A DNA stretch of 64,000 nt from positions 2,480,001 to 2,544,000 of the forward strand of contig JAHNUO010000001.1 in assembly GCA_019787685.1 (NCBI GenBank), read 5' to 3'. The notes under the pieces were generated by a model that did not search any database, was not told where the DNA came from, and saw only the letters and a program-made list of their open reading frames with translations. This document shows, in pieces, positions 10,500 through 20,494 of the stretch (the first letter of the stretch is position 1; every line of letters begins with the position of its first letter). This DNA is from Chiua virens (taxonomy: Eukaryota; Basidiomycota; Agaricomycetes; Boletales; Boletaceae). Both the position numbers and the translations under genes were made by a program.

Positions 10500-11990
10500 A
10501 AGTACGACATGCGCAGGATGGACGGAGGAGAGGGCGAGATGCACAAGCTAGACAATTCAATTGACACTGTACTACGAGCAAGATTGCTCACCATGTCATC
10601 CGGTCGCATAGAGAAGGTCAAGAAACCACCAACGATACTGGAGCAACCAACAGTGAAGCATGGTATGCACAGGTCGCTCCGTGTCCACGATACTAACACC
10701 CAAACCGCCAGAAACGATGTAGAGGACTCTGAGGGTGACGATGCTTCGCAGCCCAAAGTTCGCATGACAGCCAAAGGCTCCGACGTTCTAGTGCCCATGA
10801 AAGTGTTTGGAGACTTGATAGACAGGTACAACATCGCGGGACGCTTGTTGGCGAACCCTGGGGACGATGACTACAGACGTCCTACTGGTGTACAGGCCCA
10901 CGGGATACCCATCTTGCTGGAGGTGAGTTTGATGGCCAAGACTGGATCATTGCTTTTGTTCATCGGCTCGGTGTTATCATTTACACAGTAAGCGACGGCA
11001 AGTACACTCCGGCAGTGAGTTCCAACTGCAGTGCTATGATTGCATGTTGACATGTGTCGGAGATATCATCGTTAGCACGTCTTTGCGTCTCGTGGCAGCG
11101 ATCCAAGAGAGCGATATTGACTTAAACAACTAGGTGCCGTCATTGCATCATTGTTGTTTGTTTGTGTTTCACCATGGTCTGGACGAAGCCGACCGACACT
11201 TTTGGACAACGAATTTTTGGCTGAAGCTTCAGGAAGTGATTGGCGCCTGGACTCATCCGGATATCCAAAAGGCAGTGTTTTCTGCGACACTTCCTGCAGG
11301 GGTGGAGCAACTGGCCATAGGAATTCTACGCAATCCGACATGGATCGTGGTTGGACTCAAGTTGGTGTAAACATGGCACATGATTCGATGGTTTCTGACA
11401 TATCTTGTACCAGGGATATACACCTTTCCCACTTATTCGACAGACTCCGATCGAAGTTGTGGAGTCACCTGACGTATTTCTCTTAGCCTTACAACCCACC
11501 GCTACTTATTTTTCTACATCCACCCAACCTCGAGCTACATCATCGGCGATCGAGCTGACACTCAACGGGATCCGAAAAGTTGACTGTTTGCATACCGGCA
11601 TGACTAAGGAAAGAGATGATGCTGTAAGTCGCATGCGCCACAGCCCACGGGGAGAGCTAGGTGATGGCGCATGGCATGGATTTCAAAGTGTAAGAGCGGT
11701 GATCAAGTATGACTTTCTGACGAGCATGCAAAGTTACATTCATCGAATTGGTGCGTGGACAGCTGGATTGCGCTGAGCGAGAAGTGGCTATTAATCGGCA
11801 GGTCGTACCGAATATGCTGGTCGAGGCAGTCACATATTTTACGGATGAAGATGCACCATATATAAAAACCGTATGTCATCTCGGATCACCAGGGAGATAT
11901 AAGCTAAGGGTTGGTTCGGAGAATTACGAATGTGTTGCTTCAGTCAAGTTCGAGCGTAAGTACCTGAGTGAATGGTCAGACTTCTGAAGC
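10500..11990 (+). pseudogene. ROK1/DDX52-type DEAD-box helicase relic
   Basis: A decayed relative of Rok1, the DEAD-box helicase of 18S rRNA processing. Recognisable pieces in the right order are a Q-motif region near 10770-10920 (FGDLIDRYNIAGRLL, then RRPTGVQAHGIPILLE), LRLVAAIQESDIDLNN near 11085-11130, DEAD box LDEADR near 11177-11195 and SAT motif FSATLPAGVEQLA near 11276-11310. After these come IRKVDCLHTGMTKERDDAV near 11570-11620, YIHRIG near 11735-11755 and YFTDEDAPYIKT near 11833-11870. The Walker A/GKT segment is missing between the Q motif and LRLVAA. Several frame changes and stops separate the pieces, and the motif VI arginines after HRIG are lost. It cannot encode a working helicase. 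No intact copy lies in this window; a functional one is expected elsewhere. Confidence 0.85.
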
Positions 11991-12484
11991 CGTCGAAAAC
12001 GAAGAAAAATTTGGTGGGCAAGATAACTTGATAGCGAGTGGGTGTTGTGAATGCAGTGCGCAAAATAGGTTGCGATGATGCAATCGAGAAACGGTGAGGA
12101 CTTACAGAGATGATCTGGTGTATCATGGCTGATATTTGATTTATTGCAACGAGACGATCGCTGGATCGAAGAGGCGGAAGAAAGGCTCACGGGAACTCCC
12201 GCGACATGCGAGTTATGTAAGTATGACATAAGGTTTGCACGAGGTACTAAAGAGTGCAAATCGGGAAGGGGGATCTACCCTGAATGACTAGCACACGGCA
12301 GATCACCTTCTCCATTTGCACTCACTACCACGTGTGCAAACCTCATGGAATGCCTCGAGGTGATAATATGAAGAATTGGGAGCGGGCATGAGCTCAAAAA
12401 GGGGTACGCCCAGACGGACGTATAGCACGGCCAGCGAGTCAACCAGTCCTCCGTTCTCCATCACTTATCTGCCGGATTCTGGAA
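11991..12484. other. Promoter region of the HMG-box gene
   Basis: About 490 bp between the helicase relic and the HMG-box gene. It includes an alternative upstream frame starting ATG near 12388 (MSSKRGTPRRTYSTAS...) that stops near 12503. It could be an upstream ORF or an unrecognised first exon. Confidence 0.35.
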
Positions 12485-13955
12485 ATGCCTCCTCTTCGTG
12501 ACATCCCCAGGTCCCGTCGCCTGTCACGCCTGTCACTAGTACAAGGTATGTATATCTCGTCGTCGCTCATCCTGATCGTTGTAACCCGTTCTTAAACACC
12601 TTCCTCTTTTGGATACAGTCGAGGGTTACGACTGGCGGCTTCAAGGCATTCCCTCCGTTCCGCTTTCTCTAGTCTCGCCCATGTTCCCGTCTCTCTCTCC
12701 TCCCCTTCTTCATCAGCCTGTACCGCCACCGATCCTGACTCTCATCTCCTCACTCATCTTCCCTTCACCCCCGGTTCCTCCCACACCCGCAACCGCAAGC
12801 AGGACCACATACCCCGCCCGCCCAATGCCTTCATGGTCTTCCGCTCTTGGCTCTGGAACAATGACAACCTTAAGAGTATCGAGCGCGACAGCCGCAATGT
12901 CTCCCGCATCGCCGGCCGCTACTGGAACGAGCTCTCCGAAGCCGAGCGCGCTCCCTTCCGCTGCATGGCCGAAGAAGCCAAAGCCCGCCACGCTCTGCTC
13001 TACCCCGAGTACAAGTACTCTCCCGGCTCGCAAAAGAAGCCCAAGATCTCCGCTCAGCGTCGTTCCCAGCGCGGCGCTGACCTCAAGAACGCCAAGTGTA
13101 AAAAGGTTACCGATTTATTGCTGGGCGGTCTCGCTAGTCACGATTTGAACAACTATATCGATGACGGCGAGCACAAAAAGGTTCAGGTTCCGCTCGAGGA
13201 TCTGGATAGGTTTGTGTCGGTTGCAGGGGATGCTTCCAAGGACACGTACAGCGCTGTGCCTCGAAATACGCACGAGAGATCCAGAGCGCCTCGCATGGAA
13301 CCTTTTCTACGTCCGGAACCCAAGAAGGCACAAACAGTGCACCCCTTGCCTTTTGTTACCACTACACCTGCGTATACCGTCTCCCAGCATATGCTTCGCG
13401 CCACCGAAGAAAGGTCCGAAGCCACACCGACTCCAGGACTATCGGGGCGTACCTCAGAGCTAGCGTATCCGCCGGACGTCGTGGAAGAATTAGTCACCAC
13501 CGACGATATTCCCTATCTCTCTCTCGATGTTTGCGAGGGTCTGGTGAGTATCGCAGACACATGTCCGTATTGACTGTGCTCGCATCATACCTCCACAGAT
13601 GCTCAAGATCGAAGAGGATGTCCTTAATCCCCTCTATCCTTCACACTTGAGGCCGGCTGCACACAGTGTCTTTTCCGGTGTGAAGCCCCAAGCGACCTCG
13701 TTCGTCGATTCGTGCGTCTTTGGTGCCTACACGACGGATCCTGTGGTCGTGCATTCCCCCGTCCCATTGATGGCCGAGTTTGATCACAGCTCTTACTTGA
13801 CGCCGGACTCGGGCTTGGTCCCATTGGGCTCCACCGTGTTCAGCAACTTGTTTGAGCCATTCACTCCAATGGCCGATCATTCGGTGATGTTTGGTACCTT
13901 GGACCAGTTGTTCGATCAACCTGTATCCCCCTCACCCTCTTGCCGACAGTTCTAA
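12485..13955 (+). CDS. HMG-box transcription factor
   Basis: A sequence-specific HMG-box factor of the MATA-HMG type common in Agaricomycetes, where relatives act in mating and development. The box begins DHIPRPPNAFMVFRSWLW (about 12800-12850) and continues with NVSRIAGRYWNELSEAE, RAPFRCMAEEAKARHALL and YPEYKYSP, followed by a basic stretch. The rest is low-complexity, Ser/Pro-rich and acidic, ending near 13953-13955. An intron at 13544-13598 joins EGL to MLKIEEDV in frame. The N-terminus is a problem: the exon from ATG 12485 (MPPLRDIPRSRRLSR) and its GTATGT donor lead into a frame one base off from the HMG frame if the obvious acceptor at about 12618 is used. A longer intron to a CAG near 12716, or a one-base indel, would fix it. 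The specific role is unknown. Confidence 0.82.
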
Positions 13956-14379
13956 TTCAAAGATGATGCAAGTGTTTCATCTCACGAAATACGTGTACGA
14001 TATTTTGGCGCATCTCATTGCTCACCCACATCGATCATCCCCGACGATATGATCTCGGACGAGCTTCACTTCAGCTACTTACTGTACCTATTACCCCATG
14101 TACAGAAATGATGGCAGGTCGAAATGTGATACTCGTGCTTTGCATCACATTCCCCGGACCTCTTTCGGGGATTTGAGTGCGTGAAGCTGGGAGTTAGAAC
14201 AAAGGAGGCTATCAAATGCAGCATTAATGCCCAGACCTACTTTGTTTGCGGTGGCTCAAGCCCAGCACGTGTGCTCTTAGAGTTCTGTCAAACTACTACG
14301 AGGTCCGAATGTGTTGTACCGTCACCTGCAGAACGGAATACGGTCAGTCTTGTAGAAATGCGGCACGTCGAGGAGAGGT
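13956..14379. other. 3' flank of the HMG-box gene
   Basis: No gene is supported in these 420 bp. They contain the 3' UTR of the HMG-box gene and possibly further, unrecognisable remains of the CCA1 relic that starts just beyond. Confidence 0.35.
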
Positions 14380-15530
14380 ACATACCATATCCGAGCGGAA
14401 CCAGCTCGCACACCAAAAAGAAGAGGAGAGACAAGGACTAATGTGAGCCGGTCGTCGATTTATGTACTTTGGGATGTCGGAGTACAAGCCCTGTGAAAGA
14501 TCGGTCACCCATCACCCCAAAAACTGACCGAGTACACGTACTGATGGCAACGCGCTCCGAGGGTGTCCTATGCCGGTCGTCGCCTGGAGAGAGACTTTCA
14601 AGTAGTGCAGCGGAGCGGCGTCGAACAGCGCCGGTATGCCGTCCAGGTAGTAATTCTTGTCTCTGAGTTTAAACCCTTTCCTTGTGCTTGTGAATCCTCG
14701 TACGTGACATCAGCGAACGAGTACAGGCTGACGCTAAAGAATAATCGTGCCCTCGTCCGTCGATCGTTTGCGTGAGCAATGAGTGTTGGGTGAATGCGGG
14801 TTGTAAACCTGCGTGGTCCTGGTGGTGATGAGGGTAAGTGGAGGTCGTGGAGAATGGTACACGCGATGAGGGAAAACTCTAGGGGGAACAGCGGCGGAAG
14901 CAGTGAAGATGGTGTGGTACAGGGGATAGCTCGTAATCGTCTGTGTGGCTTGTAGTGGATCGACAGCTTGTAGACGTGAGCTTGAGTGAGGTGTGCTATA
15001 CACAAACCTTTCGTCATTTTATCGAACTCTTTGCCAATACGTTCGCGGCTAATCTTTGTAGAGAATGCTTCCTCCGAGACCAGTGTCAGTGATCGCGCGG
15101 GCACCCTCAAGTTCAGACTGTCATCAAAAATCCAAAGCGATTTGCAAACCTGACACATCAAATGACTCGCAAAAGGTCGCCGCGAAATGTTTGCAATGCA
15201 AGTAAAGGTGTCCGGATGATACCGTTCCGTAGATCATCATCTAGGTCCTATAGTTGTTTAAAAGCTCCCAGTCGATTGTGGGGACAGTAACCTACCGATA
15301 AACGCCCTACCTTTTCAGTGAAGTTCTCGGCTGTCCGTGTACTATGAACACTGTAGAAAAGAGTGTTGATCGTCGATGGCTCTTCGTAACGGCATCCTCG
15401 AGTGGAGTCCCGAATTTCTACAGGAAAAGATCAACCTAACAAAGTGATGACCAAGCGACATACGAGCATCTGTTGGGGTGCGACTGTGTCCCGAGTACTC
15501 TTCCCTCAAGTTCACTTCGCGCACTCACCA
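14380..15530 (-). pseudogene. CCA-adding enzyme (CCA1) relic
   Basis: Remains of tRNA nucleotidyltransferase, the enzyme that adds CCA to tRNA 3' ends. On the minus strand, in family order: VNLREEYSGHSRTPT (about 15470-15525), EFGTPLEDA (about 15400), TLFYSVHS...AENFTEK (15310-15368), DLRNGIIRTPL and LLRVI-stop-CVRFANRFGF (about 15140-15240), KISRERIGKEFDKM (about 15015-15060), DPLQATQTITSYPLYHTIF (about 14900-14965), NYYLDGIPALFDAAP (about 14605-14655) and SLLFFLVCELVPL (about 14400-14440). The conserved Arg in RVIRC is a TGA stop (near 15161), frames change repeatedly, and the N-terminal nucleotidyltransferase GD...D active site is absent. Intron remnants (for example GTAGGGCG after FTEK) suggest a genomic rather than retroposed origin. 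Confidence 0.85.
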
Positions 15531-15584
15531 CGGAAAGGTCAACGGCAAGATAACAGACCCGACAAATCCAGAAACACCGCAGAG

Positions 15585-15660
15585 ATAGCCTGCAGACACG
15601 ATGGGTGACGACGAACACGACCCAGACGAGTCTACAGACTGAGCCAGCAGAGTGAATGCC
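15585..15660. repeat. Short dispersed repeat, copy 2
   Basis: The block starting AGCCTGCAGACACGATG with CCAGACGAGTCTACAGAC resembles AGCCTGCAGACGCAATG ... CCGGACGAGGTTACAGAC at about 10437-10495. Identity is partial and judged by eye. The two blocks lie in the relic zone, one on each side of the HMG-box gene. Confidence 0.4.
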
Positions 15661-15844
15661 TGCGCTGAGCCATGCTGACAGGGGGAACCACTTAAAGCGC
15701 CCACCCGGCAATTCCCGACTGCACTGCTCGAACTTGGTGCTCGCCGTCGCGGACAACGAGCAAAAACCCTCGTCTGTGTCGAATTCCACGAAAAAAAAAA
15801 GGTAAACCGCTGTTCCCTTGTACTTCTGTTGGCATACTAGTTGA

Positions 15845-16598
<754 letters not shown>

Positions 16599-16714
16599 TC
16601 CTGTCTTCTATATTTTTCTGTATCACTGTTACGCGCAATGCACCCATTTGTGTCAAGTTTACCCTGGTCGCCTGTACCTTTACGAGTGAGCTCAAGCCGA
16701 AAATTGGACCAACA

Positions 16715-17707
16715 TCATGCCTTCCAGCATCTAAGTTCTACAAAGTAATTCGATCTTTCCCAGGCATCCTGGATTATTTCAATGCCCCGTTTCCCTTCAT
16801 TTGGTGGTCCCACGACCAAGCCTATTCCCTGCGCAGCCTCGCAAGTGAGCCTCGTGAGCTCTCCTTTTTCAAACATGTGGTAATATCGACGGTATACAGG
16901 ACCCTCTACGGTCAGTGCATCCTTTGTGGGTTGTTTTGTAGATTGATTCGGTGGAACGCTTTGTTGGGGCATCACCCAAGGCACAAAGACATCTTTTCCT
17001 GAGGGTGAATCCTCGGTACTTCCGTCTGTTGGTATGACCCGCTTTGACAATTCATCTTGCTCTACCGCCCAGACGTAGATCAGGATTCGACCGTGGACGG
17101 GCGAAACGCACTGAAGAAGCCGCTGGAAAACTCGTTATGGGTACATGCGATGTATGTAGTCGCCGTACCTGCACAGCTAGTTTGCGTCTCTCGTACGAGG
17201 CTAGGTGATGTATCGTAGCGATCGAAATAGCGTAGTCCTGGAATTGTTCCCTCAGAACGCTCGTCAGCAAGTCTGTATGACTACTCACGAATGCGCCAGC
17301 TCTCCACCCATTGTCTAGGATGTCTCCCCAGACAACTTCACGAGGAGGTCCGTCCGAGCCTCCGGCATTTCTGGCGATCAATAACAAACTCCTGCTGCGA
17401 TCGAACCCAATGGTTAGGACACTTGCAGGCCGATCAGCAGGCAGAGGAAGGTATTTCCCATTGCCTGTCCCAGAGTCAAGTCCGATCCATCCTGAAGGCA
17501 AATCCGAGATGAATTTGGCGATGATGGGCCAAGGCTGGACAAGTTCAACGGCGATCATGCTTTTCGTGCGGACTACAAGATCGAAGCCCTCACCTTGTAG
17601 CGGGTGGATGAGAAATGGGTGGCTATCTGATCATAGACGGCATGGACGTGCTGGTCTTCGTATGCTTTGAGGTCACCATCGATGGAGGCTGGCGTGACGT
17701 CCTTCAT
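16715..17707 (-). CDS. TRM9: tRNA (uridine-34) carboxymethyl methyltransferase Trm9
   Basis: Trm9 is the SAM-dependent methyltransferase that, with Trm112, finishes mcm5U at wobble uridine 34 after Elongator. Start [11 protein letters not shown] at 17705-17707. Features in order: [31 protein letters not shown], the SAM-binding loop [45 protein letters not shown] and near the end [10 protein letters not shown]. Four exons: 17594-17707, then from 17534 down, with two further introns near 17240-17290 and 17115-17160. All joins keep frame. The family GxGxG loop usually has Cys where this has Thr (DSGTGNGK). It lies tail to tail with EGD2 and head to tail with ALG13. A second enzyme of the same modification pathway, ELP3, lies at the far end of the window. 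Confidence 0.9.
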
Positions 17708-17773
17708 AGAGAATAAAACAAGAGCTATTTGACACAAGCTTAACTAGCCACTAGTACTGAACGACAAAGAATA

Positions 17774-18399
17774 CTACGAGTCAGTGAACCCCACCATCTC
17801 ATCCACCACCCTACGAAATCTACACCCATCAAACGCAGGAAATGGTACCAGCACATTCCGATCAAACGATGCGATGGTCGACGGAAGATCACTCGATTGT
17901 GGATGAGAACAATGCAATGTAACCAGTCGGAGAACTCACTCCACAGATGTAGCTTTAAGGTGACCAAGACTATCCAGTTGCAAGGCAAGCTCCTCTTGAT
18001 GGTTGTCCATCAGGGTCGCATTTGGGACTACGACCAGAGGTTTTCCGGACCTCAGCACATCGAGAATAGTGCCAGATCCTGGATTGAAGTCAGTACAAGG
18101 TACAAACCGGCCCCCATCCTTGTAACCCTACCTGCATGACTGATGACCAGGTCTGCGCGTTCAATCTCGTCTTGGATGGACGGTTTGAACCTCCAAGTGT
18201 CAATATCTACCCCCGCCTTGCTGATCGACAGCGAGTCTCCATTAGACGCGCTGCCGTCCAGGTCGAGATCAGAGTTACCTCGTTGTAGTACTACGCGCAC
18301 GAATCCCTTTGTGTATAGCGCTGAGAGCACCGGTTCGGAGATCGTAGCTTGTACGAGTGCATCAAACTTGGTAGAACCGACTGTGACGAAGACGAGCAT
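17774..18399 (-). CDS. ALG13: UDP-GlcNAc transferase subunit Alg13
   Basis: Alg13 is the catalytic subunit that, with membrane-bound Alg14, adds the second GlcNAc to dolichol-PP-GlcNAc on the cytosolic ER face. Start [16 protein letters not shown] at 18397-18399; then [39 protein letters not shown] and a C-terminal [15 protein letters not shown], stop at 17774-17776. Two introns: one inside the HAG|SGT motif (near 18060-18131) and one near the C-terminus (about 17890-17938, with an unusual GAG acceptor). Length of about 180 residues fits the family. Its start faces PRO3 across 165 bp, a probable shared promoter. Confidence 0.9.
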
Positions 18400-18564
18400 C
18401 TTTCCTCATCAAGTTGGACACTCCGTTGCTTTTGGCAACGCAACCGCCCCTTCAAGTTACATACGGTCGTGCGTACACTATGGAAGTCAGCACTTCAAGT
18501 GACTCGATTCACCACATTTTTCACCAACCGGACTCAGCGACTTTGTCATCCACACCAGATCATT
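18400..18564. promoter_or_regulatory. Divergent ALG13/PRO3 promoter
   Basis: Only 165 bp separate the two start codons, so both 5' UTRs and promoters must fit here. No single element was identified. Confidence 0.5.
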
Positions 18565-19765
18565 ATGGGATACACCCTCTGCGTGCTAGGTATATCCTTT
18601 GTAACGAGAAATTCGCTGGCACTGACCACATCCTCCAGGATGCGGTACGATGGGTATCGCCATCATATCCGGCGTCATCGCCAGTCTCCAGTCTAGAGAC
18701 AACGCTCAAGTTCTCCCCAAGTGGGAGTCCCATACGCCAGGCACCTCCACCCCAACCGCAGATTCGCCTGATCCCTCCCTGCCTTCGTTTTTCATCGCCA
18801 CCGTCACGAGACAGGAGAGTGCAAGAAAACTTCAACACGCATTTGGTCTCCTGGGGGGGCTCGGCTCGTCTGTCCAAATCCTCATTAACGAAAACCTCGC
18901 GGCGGTTCAGAAATCTGACGTCGTCATCCTATGGTGCGCCCTTCATATGCGCCTTCGTCACAATTCAACTGAGCCGCTTTCTGCACAGTTGCAAGCCCCA
19001 TCAAGCAAGAACGATTCTTGTCCAGGAAGGAATGAAAGAAGCACTCGATGGCAAGCTGCTCATTAGTATCCTTGCGGGCGTCACTATCTCCCAGCTGACC
19101 GATTGGATCCCTCCAACCGCAAAAGTCGTCAGAGCCATGCCCAACACACCCTGTCGAGTGCGCGCAATCTTGTTTGCCAAATTCTAAATTGACAAATGTT
19201 GTAGATTCGGGAAGGCATGACGGTTGTCAGCCCCCTGCCCTCCCTCCCGGATAACGAAGAACTGGAGCTCGACCGTGCCATCATCCTCAAAATATTCTCG
19301 TCTATCGGTCGTTGCCGGTTCCTCGAGGAGAAACATTTCGATGCTTGCACCGCTCTTTCTGGGTCGGGTCCTGCTTTTGCGTGTATCTTTCTCGAAGCTA
19401 TGGCAGATGGCGGTGTCATGATGGGTTTACCGCGCGCCGAAGCGTTGGAGTTGGCTGCTCAGAGTGAGTTGTTGATTATTGACACCGGATAAACGTTCTG
19501 ACGTGTTCGGCAGCTTTGCAAGGGGCAGCACGTATGACTCTTCAAGCTGGTGCGCATCCTGCTCAGATCAAGGATGCTGTAACGAGTAAGTCTTGTCGTC
19601 CAGTTGAGGCTTGTGTAGCGGCTGACGTTTCTTGTAGCCCCGGGGGGATGCACCATCGCAGGGCTTTTAGCAATGGAAGACGGAAAGGTTCGGTCGACCA
19701 TTGCTCGAGCAATTCAGATTGCAACGGGACGTGCCAGCGAACTTGGTCAACCAGCAAAAAAATAA
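18565..19765 (+). CDS. PRO3: Pyrroline-5-carboxylate reductase
   Basis: The last step of proline synthesis: NAD(P)H reduction of pyrroline-5-carboxylate. The start MGYTLCVLG at 18565 joins across an intron (18590-18637) to GCGTMGIAIISGV, the Rossmann glycine motif. Then come VVILWCKPHQ (across an intron at about 18934-18990), LISILAGVTI, VRAMPNTPCRIREGMTVVS, and the family signature around ALSGSGPAFACIFLEAMADGGV, TLQGAARMTLQ and TPGGCTIAGLLAMEDG, ending GQPAKK at 19763-19765. About five introns, all in phase. Length of about 300 residues is typical. Expression may be coupled to ALG13 through the 165-bp divergent spacer. Confidence 0.94.
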
Positions 19766-20494
19766 GCTGCAATGCTTACCCTTGATATAGCTTGATCACT
19801 CAAATTCTGAATGCGAAAGTAACTGTATTTGGACCACTCAAAACTATCACATGTACATGTATCCCATCTTGCTTTCGAACTTGCATGGTGTTTTGCCAAG
19901 TCCGACATATGTCGTGGGTAGCAATAACAATACAGTATCACCATACTCTTGCTCCCGTAAAATGAGGGCGGTCGTGTGGGTTGTACGACGCCGCCCAGAG
20001 TGTTGGAGAGCAACAAACTGTGAACAGAGATGATAGAAAGGCAAATACAATGTATTTGGATGCATCAACTTAATTAAGAGCATAATCTGCTGATCAAATT
20101 TGAGCGGAGGATGCAAGGACACACCAAACGGCACTTACCTACTGTACAGGCCAACTGACAGACAAGTTAAAATGGTGTTCGTGGAGACATGTATCCTGCA
20201 TGTGAACCTCACTGCTTTTGCGCTCAACGGCGTCCAGTAACGGCAAGCAAGCGGGGCAAAAATAAGAACAGGAATAGTCAATAATGACCATTCTTCATAT
20301 TGCTCTCAAGAATGAGCGCCACTCCGTATGAAGGTAGGATGGGACGCTAAAGTGAGAGAGCGTTTTCTTACAGTCACACAACAAACAGAAGACGATAATA
20401 GGATTGCAGAGGGTAATATACAATGCCAGCTTGTGGGATGAATCAGTATGCGACAGGTGATAGTTATGGACAAGGCTTACACTGATACTGCGGA
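19766..20494. other. Convergent 3' spacer PRO3/RPT3
   Basis: About 730 bp between two converging genes. It is AT-richer than the neighbouring exons and contains only short chance frames. Nothing else seen. Confidence 0.45.

Noticed and set aside
14598..15161. Minus-strand frame of about 187 codons as an intact gene
   Set aside because: It is a chance-open piece of the CCA1 relic; family motifs are spread over different frames and the conserved Arg upstream is a stop.
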